A stretch of DNA of 64,000 nucleotides from Treponema sp. OMZ 798 (GTDB taxonomy: Bacteria > Spirochaetota > Spirochaetia > Treponematales > Treponemataceae): assembly GCF_024181385.1 (NCBI RefSeq), contig NZ_CP051305.1, positions 1,922,001 through 1,986,000 on the forward strand, read 5' to 3'. Position numbers and translations under genes: made by a program. Of this stretch, positions 37,081-45,184 are shown in pieces. How positions within the stretch are numbered: position 1 is the first letter of the stretch; each line of letters opens with the position of its first letter. The notes beneath the pieces are model-generated. The model had not been told where the DNA came from. It saw only the letters and a list, made by a program, of their open reading frames with translations, and ran no database searches.

Positions 37081-37115
37081 AGTTTTGCTGGCAGCAAAAC
37101 TCTCCAAGGTTGGAA
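37044..37115 (+). repeat. Tandem perfect hairpins at the 3' end of uvrC
   Basis: Hairpin 1: GATTGAAAATGTACA (37044-37058) and its exact complement (37062-37076), with a 3-base loop inside the last uvrC codons. Hairpin 2: AGAGTTTTGCT (37079-37089) and AGCAAAACTCT (37093-37103), a perfect 11-bp stem with a 3-base loop. Hairpin 3: TCCAA/TTGGA at 37103-37114. They stand head to tail. They could act as terminator or 3'-end protector, or be a miniature repeat. Confidence 0.75.
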
Positions 37116-37153
37116 CTAGTCAAACCGAAGCTTGAGCTGCGCAAAGATAAAAA

Positions 37154-37362
37154 CTAAGCTTTGGTTTCATTATAAAGAATTTCAGCCATGGGATCCGATC
37201 CGCAAAGTTTTTTAATTTCTTCAATAGGTTTAAGAAATTCATTAGTATTTTCCACAAACTTTTTTAAAGAAAAAACACTATTTGCTCCCTCAGAATAAAG
37301 CAATAAAATTTCTTTACGGGAATTAAGAATATCTACGCGGACTTTATAATTTTTTTGTAGTT
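37154..37362 (-). pseudogene. Gene remnant, TetR C-terminus-like
   Basis: On the minus strand an open stretch reads NYKVRVDILNSRKEILLL, then YSEGANSVFSLKKFV, and ends ILYNETKA before a stop at 37154-37156. The DILNSRKEILLLY block resembles the start of the ligand-binding part of TetR regulators. It has no start codon and is joined to another frame upstream, so it is a fragment. Confidence 0.4.
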
Positions 37363-37563
37363 TGCAAAAACTTCCAAAAGTTTATTTAAAACTTCCTCCG
37401 GCTTGGAGTTTTTGTTCTTTTCAAAAATGCTTCAATTAATCGCATTTAAAGAAGCATTTTCTTCCTCAGATTCAGGCTTCGGCAGCTTATTAATTACAAA
37501 ATTCAGTTCATTGGATGAATACTCAAGCCAATAAGAAACATGGGCAAGAGTATCACGGCAATT
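37357..37563 (-). pseudogene. Gene remnant with in-frame stop, DinB-like
   Basis: A minus-strand frame encodes WNCRDTLAHVSYWLEYSSNE, then NFVINKLPKPESEEENASLN, a TGA stop at 37432-37434 and further related sequence (KPEEVLNKLLEVFANYKK). The opening Trp-Asn-x-Arg-Asp-xx-Ala-His pattern is seen in DinB/ClbS-like proteins. Start and rest of the gene are lost. Confidence 0.4.
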
Positions 37564-37665
37564 CCAAATTATAGGAAACGACAAACCTTTGCCTATAATT
37601 ACAAAACACAGAGGTATCTCTTCTTAAAAAAAGAATTATTCGGGAAAGAGAATTAGGTAAAACTG

Positions 37666-37896
37666 CAGTATCTTGATACCGAAACCGAATTACCGTATAA
37701 TAGGTACAGGTGTTACGGCCTGAACACTTGGATTGATTTATCGGCTTTAAATAAAACATCTTGGCGGCTTCATAATTCGGGTGAAAGTTTACTTGACTCA
37801 AGAACAAGGAAGACATGTCCTAAAGCAAAAACAATACCTGGAAAAATGGAAGATTCAGAACAAAAAATACTTAAAACAATAAAAGGGCACCTCTAA
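37666..37896 (+). pseudogene. RHS core tip fragment 1, interrupted by an IS
   Basis: The frame opens with [20 protein letters not shown], the conserved RHS-repeat core signature (normally QYLDTETGLYYNRYRYY), then continues WIDLSALNKTSWRLHNSG with a variable tail to a stop inside the left end of the IS. There is no start codon and the DPIGL box is missing. It is the 3' end of an RHS/wall-associated polymorphic toxin without its body. Confidence 0.7.
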
Positions 37897-38830
37897 AAAC
37901 CCTCTTTAAAAAAGATTAAAAAAGATGATAAAATGAGGTATGAAACAAAAAGGATTATTTGATGAAGAAGATCGTTTAAGAGTATTAAGCAAGTTAGGAG
38001 ATAGTCTTGAAAAATTAAACGAAAAAATAAATTGGGAAATATTCAAACCACTATTAAAAAAAGCATTAACCAAAGAGCCAAAAGGTTTAGGCGGAAGACC
38101 TGCATACGATTATGTACTGATGTTTAAAATAATAATCTTACAAAAATTATACAACATAAGTGATGATCAAACGGAATATCAAATAAACGATCGGCTATCC
38201 TTTATGAGATTTTTAGGATTGGAATTAAAAGATAAAGTACCCGATTCAAAAACAATATGGCTTTTTAAAGAAAAACTCATTGAAGCGAGAGTATCAAAAA
38301 AGTTATTTGAAAAGTTTGGAAAAGAATTAGCTAGGAATAACTTAATAGGAAAAGAGGGAACGATAATAGATGCGACAATAGTAGAAGCTCCGATACAGCA
38401 TAACAGCAAAGATGAAAATGAACAAATTAAAAACGGAAAAATTCCTGAACAATGGCAAGAAAAACAAATTTGTGAAAGAGGAGCAAGAGGAAAACCTCTT
38501 ACTAAAAAACAAAAAATCAGTAACAGAAAAAAATCAAAAATACGGGCGAGAGTAGAACATGTATTTGGCTTTATGACAAACTCAATGAAAGGTATCTATG
38601 TAAGAACGATAGGATTAGCTCGTGCAACATTTTCGATAATAATGATGAACTTAACATACAACTTATGTCGATATTGCTATCTAAAGAAATAAAATGAGGG
38701 AGCATATAGGTAATAAAATGAAAAGTAAGGGAACTAAGATAAAGAATCCAAGTTTTACACTAGACAATTTATAAAAAAGCTACTAAAATAATAAATAGGT
38801 ACACTAAAAAATAGGTTTTTAGAGGTGCCC
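37885..38830 (+). mobile_element. IS5-family element with internal transposase deletion
   Basis: A 946-bp element bounded by perfect 17-bp terminal inverted repeats: GGGCACCTCTAAAAACC (37885-37901) and its complement (38814-38830). The flanks are AAAA on both sides, so a short A-run target duplication is possible but cannot be proven. It encodes one transposase lacking its central part (see next entry), so it should need help in trans to move. It interrupts RHS fragment 1. Confidence 0.9.
37940..38692 (+). CDS. IS5-type transposase, internally deleted
   Basis: A 250-residue transposase of the IS5 type (DDE). It contains the N-terminal GLGGRPAYDYVLMFKIIILQ and DRLSFMRFLGLELKDKVPDS blocks, the first catalytic Asp (D144 in TIIDATIVEAP) and the C-terminal RARVEHVFGFM with the catalytic Glu (E206). 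Between residues about 174 and 176 the sequence jumps from the GKIPEQWQEK region directly to ICERGARGKPLTKKQ. The part that normally holds the YGYKNH block and the second catalytic Asp is absent, roughly 100 residues. The frame stays open, so the deletion was in frame, but the protein should be catalytically dead. Confidence 0.85.
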   Translation: MKQKGLFDEEDRLRVLSKLGDSLEKLNEKINWEIFKPLLKKALTKEPKGLGGRPAYDYVLMFKIIILQKLYNISDDQTEYQINDRLSFMRFLGLELKDKVPDSKTIWLFKEKLIEARVSKKLFEKFGKELARNNLIGKEGTIIDATIVEAPIQHNSKDENEQIKNGKIPEQWQEKQICERGARGKPLTKKQKISNRKKSKIRARVEHVFGFMTNSMKGIYVRTIGLARATFSIIMMNLTYNLCRYCYLKK

Positions 38831-38865
38831 AAAAATATATCTGAAAGGGAGAATATAAGGAAACT

Positions 38866-39396
38866 ATGGACAAAAGAATAATTGATAGAATCACTAAACT
38901 TGGCGGCAAATCTGCCTTTGAAGGCGAGAACTTGCTGCACAATATGGAAAGCATTAGCTTACCTAAAAGTTATCTTATGCAGGACTTTAGCGATTACTTA
39001 GAAGATGATTTGCTAGATAGAATAAAGGCAGAAGGAATATTACCTGAATTGGAAATCCCATATCCAAGGATACAATACCAAACTGAGAAATTTACTCCTT
39101 TCACAAAAGGAACAGCCGACTATGATGAATACTCCGGGTTTATACATAAAGAATATGTAAGCTCAGTAATTCCTTCTAATGATTTAGAGTTTTTAATTAT
39201 TGGCGAATCCAACTCTTATCCCAATTATTACTTTATATGCCTAAGCGATAAAGATATTAGCAATCCCAAAGTATATACTACGGATCATGAAGTATTCTTT
39301 AGAGAGATTGAAGAATTGGGGCGTTTCTCTGACTTTCTTGATTTATTCGTATCTGAAGATGAGTATAAAGTAGAAATCAACAAGCTGAGAGAATAG
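38866..39396 (+). CDS. SUKH (SMI1/KNR4)-like immunity protein
   Basis: A 176-residue acidic soluble protein starting MDKRIIDRITKLGGKSAFEG. The mid-protein pattern (SLPKSYLMQDFSDYL, then FLIIGESNSYPNYYFICLSD, KVYTTDHEVFFREIEELGRF and SDFLDLF at the end) follows the SUKH/SMI1-KNR4 fold, a very common immunity family for polymorphic toxins. Similarity is by pattern only. It lies just right of the IS that split RHS fragment 1, so it is likely the immunity gene of that cassette. Confidence 0.6.
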   Translation: MDKRIIDRITKLGGKSAFEGENLLHNMESISLPKSYLMQDFSDYLEDDLLDRIKAEGILPELEIPYPRIQYQTEKFTPFTKGTADYDEYSGFIHKEYVSSVIPSNDLEFLIIGESNSYPNYYFICLSDKDISNPKVYTTDHEVFFREIEELGRFSDFLDLFVSEDEYKVEINKLRE

Positions 39397-39497
39397 GGAG
39401 GTTATAAGAATAATTATGTGCAAATATTGAGATGATATAGACAGCAAAGCTATGTTTGATGAACTACCTGGCTCAAAACCTAAAAGGAGACGATAGA
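39397..39497 (+). other. Intergenic stretch with a broken micro-ORF
   Basis: After a GGGAGG site an ATG at 39416 opens MCKY, then a TGA, then DDIDSKAMFDELPGSKPKRR and a stop just before the next gene. If TGA were a sense codon (for example a mutated TGG) it would be a 25-residue basic-tailed peptide. No SECIS-like hairpin is evident. Probably gene debris. Confidence 0.3.
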
Positions 39498-39877
39498 TTG
39501 GGAAGATTAATTTTTATTTTGCTGCTTTCCGTTTCAGGACTATTTTTTTAGCGGTTATCTTCAGAATGTATATTTATATGAAACGAACTGTTTCCAGTGG
39601 AAAATCATTGATGGAAGAAGCAGTAAATGAACAGACAGATACTACAAAAATGGCGCTCAGTGAGTTTTTAGTATATGCATCTTTGATACTTGGGGCGGTA
39701 TTATTTGCCTTACAGGTGATAAAAAAGGGAGGTTCAGGATTTTCTAATTTGGCAACATATATTATTTTGCCTCCGGTTATGGCTCTCTTTAATGCTCGGA
39801 AGCGTACCGGAAGAAGTATTTTTGTGTTTGTGGCTGTCGCAATATTTTCACTTTATATGTTTTGGTATATATCATAA
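39498..39877 (+). pseudogene. Membrane protein, frameshifted at a T-run
   Basis: A TTG at 39498 with AAGGAG upstream begins GRLIFILLLSVSGLFF and then stops at a TAG directly after seven Ts (39543-39549 region). One more T would join it to the frame of the 103-residue ORF at 39566 (MYIYMKRTVSSGKSLMEEAV), which holds two more hydrophobic helices and ends FSLYMFWYIS at 39877. The two halves look like one three-helix membrane protein broken by a homopolymer change. I do not recognise the family. Confidence 0.45.
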
Positions 39878-40431
39878 TCAGCGTTCCGGTGAAGGCACCG
39901 GTTTTTACGATTAACAACACAAAGATTAAGATGGCTCATACAACTGTTGCCGATATAGCCGCAGATGGATTCGATATTTATGTAAAACAAGCTAATCCTT
40001 CCGGCAGAGATTATAAAAAACTACTTTCCTCGGGTGCTTTTAAAAAATATCCTGTCGATCGAAGTATTCTCGTTGAAAAAGGATTCCGAAGAAATAATAC
40101 TGCTATACCTTATGCTAATTATCTTCTTGTAAAAGACGGTTTTGTAATCGGGAGCATCGGTCTTTACGGTCATAAAAAGAAGGATACGGTATTGGAGGAT
40201 TGTAAAATCATTCATTTAAAAATTGACGAATACTGTATTTTCGATGCAAGAGCAAATTCAATTCGTTATTGTCTTGATGATATTGATCTGATGGTTCCAT
40301 TGCAACTGGATACCTTGCAAAAAACATTCGATAAAAAACTGTGGTTAGTACCGCCAAGAAATACGAGAGACATAACTCAGCTGCACTACGGAATTAAAGG
40401 CCTTGTCCAAAAAAGGAAAGATTCAATATAA
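39862..40431 (+). CDS. Uncharacterised protein, probably continuation of the frameshifted membrane protein
   Basis: A 189-residue frame whose start overlaps the end of the previous one inside a TATATATC stretch. It opens IIISVPVKAPVFTINNTKIK (a helix end followed by an extracytoplasmic-type strand) then MAHTTVADIAADGFDIYVKQ and a beta-rich region with YANYLLVKDGFVIGSIGLYG. No ribosome-binding site supports the ATG-like start, so this is more likely the soluble C-terminal domain of the upstream membrane protein separated by a second frameshift. Family not recognised; no catalytic motif seen. Confidence 0.4.
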   Translation: MVYIIISVPVKAPVFTINNTKIKMAHTTVADIAADGFDIYVKQANPSGRDYKKLLSSGAFKKYPVDRSILVEKGFRRNNTAIPYANYLLVKDGFVIGSIGLYGHKKKDTVLEDCKIIHLKIDEYCIFDARANSIRYCLDDIDLMVPLQLDTLQKTFDKKLWLVPPRNTRDITQLHYGIKGLVQKRKDSI

Positions 40432-41283
40432 AATTGAGATTTTAAACTTTTTAGGATATATATTTCAAGAGTATATTCGAGACGAAAATTGCATTTTGGT
40501 ACCCCCTATTGAATATCAGGTCGCTGCACCAAAGTTATCATTACAATATTCTGACGAGTTTAAATTTTATAAACGATTTCAATCCTTTGTAAAAAGAGTA
40601 TTCCCTGACAATATTGAAACTCAAATACCGGAAGTCATTTTTTATAAGTCCTCATTGGATAACAGCCAAAAAACTTTTGAAACATTGATGTATAACATTA
40701 ACTTACAAAATATAGGAGAGTCTCTTTTTGCATGTGGATTGATGAGTTTCAAAAATCCCAATTTGAATATCCATAATTTAAACATAACTCAACAGGATAG
40801 TATTACTAATTTGGGCTTATGTATAAATCGAATGGAATTTGACAAAAGACTCGCAATTAATTCGCTTTCTACACCCACACAACATTCATTTGTATGGGGA
40901 AATGGTTATGAATGTGTATTGGCAACATCATCAATGATGATTGATACTTTACATAAAGATTTTAGATGTCAAAAAAACACTGTCAATAATATAATGAATG
41001 GATACGATACAACAAAAAAATTAAACATTGATGAAGAAATAGATTTTCCACCCCATAGGTTTATGTTAGAAGATTTGAGTAGTGTTTTATTTCAAGAACA
41101 TCTTGGTAAAGAGATATTAATTGACAAAAAAATCTAACCGAAATACAATTATACTTTTATAATTTATTATCAAAAGAGTATCGTACTCACACTTACACGC
41201 TCCTTTATGCAGGAATACTTCCCAATGGGATGACAATTGAAGATGTTAACAATGTAGATGATATTTACAATTGTTACAACTAA
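40403..41283 (+). pseudogene. Uncharacterised protein, frameshifted at an A7 run
   Basis: A 244-residue frame (40403-41137) begins without a clear ribosome-binding site inside the end of the previous gene and encodes a soluble protein with no motif I recognise (for example VPPIEYQVAAPKLSLQYSDE, HRFMLEDLSSVLFQEHLGKE). It stops right after seven As (41126-41132). With one more A it would continue LTEIQLYFYNLLSKEYRTHT and end NVDDIYNCYN at 41283, about 50 residues further. So the real gene is probably longer and now broken, or variable in phase. Confidence 0.45.
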
Positions 41284-41452
41284 GGTAATGCTCCGGATTG
41301 GAAGTCCTGATTGTAACAATCAGACAACCGGTTGTAAATTTTGAAATAAAAGCGTAAAGCCGGGGATATTCTCCGAGCCTTTTACTGTTTTTAGAATTAA
41401 AACAACTTTTTAGAGAAAAATTTGGAATTTTGCAAAGAGCTCTTTGAGGTGA
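41284..41452. other. Gap without recognisable gene
   Basis: About 170 bases of mixed composition between the frameshifted gene and RHS fragment 2. A CCGGGGATATTCTCCGAG segment could form a weak hairpin near 41362. I see no open frame, tRNA or strong promoter. Confidence 0.4.
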
Positions 41453-41599
41453 GATTATCCGTTCTTATATCAAGGTCAAAACCTTGATATAAGAACCGAA
41501 TTAGCGTATAATGATAGATATAGGTATTACAACCCAAACACAGGGAATTACATAAGCCAAGACCCGATTGGGTTCAAAATTAGATTTATAAGATTATGA
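41453..41599 (+). pseudogene. RHS core tip fragment 2 joined to the immunity gene
   Basis: The frame reads DYPFLYQGQNLDIRTELAYN then [20 protein letters not shown] and ends KIRFIRL. It has the complete RHS core end signature ([16 protein letters not shown]) but no start codon and no toxin domain. Its TGA (41597-41599) overlaps the ATG of the Imm26-like gene (41596) in ATGA, as toxin and immunity genes often do. A deletion that removed the toxin but kept the junction is the simplest reading. Confidence 0.75.
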
Positions 41600-42042
41600 A
41601 GAATATTAAAGTTAAAATTGGCGATGTATTTCTTATACCATATCAAGATAAATATGCTGTTTGTAAGGTATTGTGGATTTCAAAAAGGACAAAGAATGCT
41701 TTTTCATTTATTGTAAAAGACAAGCTAGTTGATACAAAAGAAGAAGCTGTAGAAATAATAGATACCGCCCAAAATATTTCCGTTCAGATTTTTACCGGAT
41801 TAATTAGTGTATTTTATACTGACATTACAAAGCTAAAAAAAGGCGAATGGGAAATTATTGGTAGCCAAAAATTGACAATTGAAGAAAGTGATAATTTTCA
41901 GTATCACAATATTGGGGGCAAATTATTTAAAGGCGACGAAGAGGTAAGACCATTAAATAATGCTGAAATAAAAACAATTCCCAAAATGTTAAATGCAGGA
42001 TATGAAGCTATGAATAATTTTCTAAAAATGGCATTTGAATAA
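41596..42042 (+). CDS. Imm26-family immunity protein
   Basis: A 148-residue soluble protein. The N-terminus NIKVKIGDVFLIPYQDKYAV is the Imm26 signature (xGDVFxIPxxDxKYA), a family found beside RHS/WapA-type toxins. It is coupled by a four-base overlap to an RHS tip that has lost its toxin, so it is an orphan immunity gene. It may still protect against toxins of neighbouring strains. A GCTTCAATTGAAGC hairpin plus T-tract follows directly. Confidence 0.75.
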   Translation: MKNIKVKIGDVFLIPYQDKYAVCKVLWISKRTKNAFSFIVKDKLVDTKEEAVEIIDTAQNISVQIFTGLISVFYTDITKLKKGEWEIIGSQKLTIEESDNFQYHNIGGKLFKGDEEVRPLNNAEIKTIPKMLNAGYEAMNNFLKMAFE

Positions 42043-42051
42043 TTAAAAAAC

Positions 42052-42070
42052 GCTTCAATTGAAGCATTTT
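42052..42070 (+). terminator. Terminator after the Imm26 gene
   Basis: GCTTC (42052-42056) pairs with GAAGC (42061-42065) around AATT and is followed by ATTTTTCTG. Short but well placed, 10 bases after the Imm26 stop codon. Confidence 0.55.
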
Positions 42071-42265
42071 TCTGCTTTCTTTCTTCCACCTTTGGCGGAA
42101 CATCGGCGGTTTTTTTTATATCAAGGTCAATATCTTGATACCGAGACTGAATTAGTATATAATTATAAGCGTTATTACAGCCAGAAGACAGGTGCTTATA
42201 TCTCACAAGACCCTATAGGGTTGGCGGGTGGTAATCCGACTTTGTTGCCTACGTTCTCGATGTGA
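42059..42265 (+). pseudogene. RHS core tip fragment 3
   Basis: The frame contains [20 protein letters not shown] then [20 protein letters not shown] and [13 protein letters not shown] before a TGA at 42265. It keeps the whole RHS core end, including the AGGNPT that normally leads into the variable toxin tip, but stops 8 residues later. The first codons overlap the preceding terminator, so the nominal ATG is not a real start. It stands directly upstream of the DUF6881 gene. Confidence 0.75.
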
Positions 42266-42288
42266 AATAAAATGTGGAGGATAAATAT

Positions 42289-42570
42289 ATGAAATATTTC
42301 AAAATTCACCGGCTTCACAGTTTTACAGATGAACCGAAGTATATTTTTTCTGAAATTGATAAAGAAGGATACGAAGTAAGGAAGGTCGAGATTTTCAAAA
42401 ATGGTAATCATATCCTATATTCTAATTATATCAATTCAGATAGATTAGTTGAGGGGAAATATCCTTCTCTTGAAGAGCTTAATTATGAAGAAGAAACGGA
42501 AGTTATGCAAACAATAGAAATTCCTAAAAGTGAGTTCTGTAATGTATGGTTGAGATGTAATTCAGAATAA
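42289..42570 (+). CDS. DUF6881 domain protein (probable immunity protein)
   Basis: A 93-residue protein; the ATG at 42289 is chosen because TGGAGG lies 8 bases upstream (an ATG at 42274 overlaps that site). MKYFKIHRLHSFTDEPKYIF then SEIDKEGYEVRKVEIFKNG and a final EIPKSEFCNVW match the DUF6881 pattern, a small beta-rich family often next to RHS or contact-dependent toxins. It follows an RHS tip that lacks a toxin, as Imm26 does. An immunity role is inferred from position. Confidence 0.65.
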   Translation: MKYFKIHRLHSFTDEPKYIFSEIDKEGYEVRKVEIFKNGNHILYSNYINSDRLVEGKYPSLEELNYEEETEVMQTIEIPKSEFCNVWLRCNSE

Positions 42571-42679
42571 ACTGTTCCTTGGAATATGCCGGTTTAACAG
42601 CAGAAGAAACCGCTTAAAAAAGCATTATCTTATAAAACTTTTCAACTGTAGTTGGAGAGAATAGTATGACAAATCGATT

Positions 42680-42703
42680 AACGGCAAGAGACCGTTTTTT
42701 TTT
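42680..42703 (+). terminator. Intrinsic terminator at the right end of the RHS island
   Basis: AACGG (42680-42684), a 7-base loop and CCGTT (42692-42696) are followed by nine Ts. It closes the plus-strand island before the minus-strand core genes. Confidence 0.75.
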
Positions 42704-42782
42704 AAACTGAAGTTTAACGATTCAGAGCTTTTTGTAATAAATCGTAAAATTTTAAAAAATAATTTGAGTAAAGTTAAAATCT

Positions 42783-43172
42783 TTATGAAATAACCGTTTT
42801 CATTTCTTTTAAGGTATTAACATAGTTTTCTTTAAACTTTGCAAGAAAGCCGTTGAGCAATTCGACATTTGCGGGTGTTTTGATGTTTGAAGGCTCAACC
42901 AGGAACTTTTCTATATCCTTTGCGGAATCACCTAGGATGCTTGCACCGACCATATACGAGCTTCCCTTTATCTTGTGAGCCGTTTTCCGTACATTTTCAC
43001 GCAAATCACCATCGCTTAAAACGGCCTCAGCATTTGAGTCAAAAAGAGTTTTTAACCGCTCTATTTCAGTCGCATCTTTTTCATAGGCTTCGATAAAGGT
43101 TTCAAGTAAGCTCATGTATATTTCCATGTCTCCGTCTACAAGCTCCATCGCAGCCGCTCTGTCTAAATACAT
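42783..43172 (-). CDS. Histidine phosphotransfer (Hpt) domain protein
   Basis: A 129-residue single Hpt domain. The phosphorylatable histidine is H66 in the canonical TAHKIKGSSYMVGA motif. The remaining helices (MEIYMSLLETFIEAYEKD; KDIEKFLVE; ELLNGFLAKFKENYVNTLKE) form the expected four-helix bundle. It would relay phosphate between a hybrid sensor kinase and a response regulator, neither of which is nearby. It lies downstream of htpG on the same strand (84-base gap). Confidence 0.88.
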   Translation of the reverse strand: MYLDRAAAMELVDGDMEIYMSLLETFIEAYEKDATEIERLKTLFDSNAEAVLSDGDLRENVRKTAHKIKGSSYMVGASILGDSAKDIEKFLVEPSNIKTPANVELLNGFLAKFKENYVNTLKEMKTVIS

Positions 43173-43255
43173 ATTTTCCCCTATAAAAACTTTTATAAAT
43201 TAAAGCTAAGGCCTTGCAAAAACCTGGTTTGCGAGGCCTTAAGTTATTTCAAAAT

Positions 43256-45178
43256 CTATTTTAAGTTTGTCATCAGCCTGTTAAGCCTCTTTACAAAGTC
43301 GACCGGGGCTTTTAGCTCTCCGCTTTCGACTAAGAGGGCTTGTTCCAAAAGCAGGTTGGACATATCCTCTACAAATTCCTTGTCCTCGGAATCCTTTAAT
43401 TTTTGAACCAAGGGATGATCCGCATTTACCTCCAATATCGGCTTAACGGCACTTGTGTTAAACTGCCCCATAGCCCTCATCATTCTTTCCATCTGGAGGC
43501 TGGGATCGCTTTCATCCACAACTATACATGAAGGAGAATCGGAAAGGCGTTTTGAAAAACGTACCTCTTTTACCTTATCGCCAAGCACTTCTTGAATCTT
43601 TTCGAGAACGGGCTTAAAGTCTTTTTCTTTTTTTTCTGCTTCTTTGGTTTCTTCTTCGGTGCTAAGCTCCTTATCGGAACCGGCTCTGTTTGCAGCCTTC
43701 AATTCCCATTCCTTGTATTTTCCCAATGAAGGAATAATTATATCGTCAACCTCATCGGGCATGATTAAAACTTCAAAGCCTTTTTGTTTGTAAACTTCAA
43801 GATGAGGAGATTGGCGCAAGGTCTTTTCATCTTCTCCGGTAATATAGTAGATAGCCTTTTGATCGGCCTTCATTCTCGAAACATAATCGGCAAAACTTGT
43901 CCACTCATCTTCTTTTACATCGGGAGAAGTTGTTTTAAAGCGGACGAGGTCGGCGAGTTCTTCCCTGTGCTCATAGTCGCCGTACAAGCCTTCCTTCAAA
44001 GGACGGTTAAATTCGGCTATGAATTTATTGTATTTTTCCTTGTCGTTTTCGGCGAGCTTTTTAAATTCTCCTAAAAGTTTTTTTACCGAGGCATTTTTAA
44101 TGCTTGAAAGAATTCTATTTTGCTGTAAGATTTCGCGGCTTACGTTTAAGGGCAAGTCCTCGCTGTCGATAACGCCGCGTACAAAGCGGAGGTATGTTGG
44201 GAGAAGTTCTTTTTCGTCATCGGTAATAAAGACCCTTTTTACAAAAAGCTTAACTCCCGGCTTATAGTCCGCATGGAACATGTCGAAGGGAGCCTTCGAC
44301 GGAATATAAAAGAGGGTTGTATATTCTTGAGTTCCTTCTGCCTTTGTGTGAACATAGAGGAGGGGCTCTTGGGAGTCGTGCGAAAGGGATTTATAAAAGT
44401 TAAAATAATCCTCTTCTTTTAATTCCGACTTAGGTTTTTGCCAAAGGGCTCCCGCATCGTTTATCTGCTCCGTTTTAAAGGCTTCGGACTTTACCTTTCC
44501 CTTATCGTCATATTGCTTTTCCGTAAAATGAAGATAGATGGGGAAGGCAATGTGATCGGAATAGGTTTTAATTATTTCTTCGATACGCCAGCGGGCAGCA
44601 TACTCCGAGTCCTCATTGTTTAGGTGAAGTATAACGCAGGTTCCGTTTGCTCCTTCGGGCACATCGTCTATTATGGGGAAGGCAGTATCGTCAACCTTTT
44701 CCAAGTCGTAGGCACCCTTTCCGTCAGAGGTCCATTTCCAAACATCGCTTTCTCCGGCCTTTTTGGAAATAACGTCGATGGTAGATGCGGCCATAAAAGC
44801 CGAATAAAAACCTACACCGAACTGACCGATAAGGTTGGAGTCTTTTTTATCGGCTGCGGCAAGCTGATCTAAAAAAGCCTTTGTTCCGGATCTTGCTATA
44901 GTTCCCAAATTATTTTTTAGATCTTCCTCGTTCATACCCAAGCCGGTATCCCGCACGGTGAGCGTATTAGCCGTATCGTCAAAACAGATATCGATTCTGG
45001 GCTCGAATTTAATCTGCTTATAAGCCTCATCGGAAAGGGTTAAATACTTTAACTTGTCCAATGCATCCGAAGAGTTGGAAACAAGCTCCCTCAAAAAGAT
45101 TTCCTTGTTTGAATAAAGCGAATGAATGATGAGCGACAAAAGCTGGTTCACTTCAGTTTCAAACTTGTACTGTGCCAT
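43256..45178 (-). CDS. htpG: Chaperone HtpG (Hsp90)
   Basis: A 640-residue Hsp90. The start at 45178 is chosen since the conserved N-terminus MAQYKFETEVNQLLSLIIHS begins there after GGAGGTT; the longer frame runs through a repeat-like leader. The GHKL ATP-binding motifs are NKEIFLRELVSNSSDALDK, DTGLGMN and GQFGVGFYSAFM, followed by the middle domain (RRVFI-like VKRVFITDD, LPLNVSREILQQN) and the dimerisation end. It lacks the MEEVD tail, as bacterial forms do. No heat-shock regulatory element (CIRCE) is seen upstream. Confidence 0.96.
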   Translation of the reverse strand: MAQYKFETEVNQLLSLIIHSLYSNKEIFLRELVSNSSDALDKLKYLTLSDEAYKQIKFEPRIDICFDDTANTLTVRDTGLGMNEEDLKNNLGTIARSGTKAFLDQLAAADKKDSNLIGQFGVGFYSAFMAASTIDVISKKAGESDVWKWTSDGKGAYDLEKVDDTAFPIIDDVPEGANGTCVILHLNNEDSEYAARWRIEEIIKTYSDHIAFPIYLHFTEKQYDDKGKVKSEAFKTEQINDAGALWQKPKSELKEEDYFNFYKSLSHDSQEPLLYVHTKAEGTQEYTTLFYIPSKAPFDMFHADYKPGVKLFVKRVFITDDEKELLPTYLRFVRGVIDSEDLPLNVSREILQQNRILSSIKNASVKKLLGEFKKLAENDKEKYNKFIAEFNRPLKEGLYGDYEHREELADLVRFKTTSPDVKEDEWTSFADYVSRMKADQKAIYYITGEDEKTLRQSPHLEVYKQKGFEVLIMPDEVDDIIIPSLGKYKEWELKAANRAGSDKELSTEEETKEAEKKEKDFKPVLEKIQEVLGDKVKEVRFSKRLSDSPSCIVVDESDPSLQMERMMRAMGQFNTSAVKPILEVNADHPLVQKLKDSEDKEFVEDMSNLLLEQALLVESGELKAPVDFVKRLNRLMTNLK

Positions 45179-45184
45179 AACAAC

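Noticed and set aside
37553..37816. 87-residue minus-strand frame at 37553-37816
   Set aside because: It is antisense to RHS fragment 1 and has no family pattern.
39416..39480. Selenocysteine micro-ORF with in-frame TGA
   Set aside because: selA is nearby, but no SECIS-like hairpin follows the TGA and the sequence resembles gene debris.
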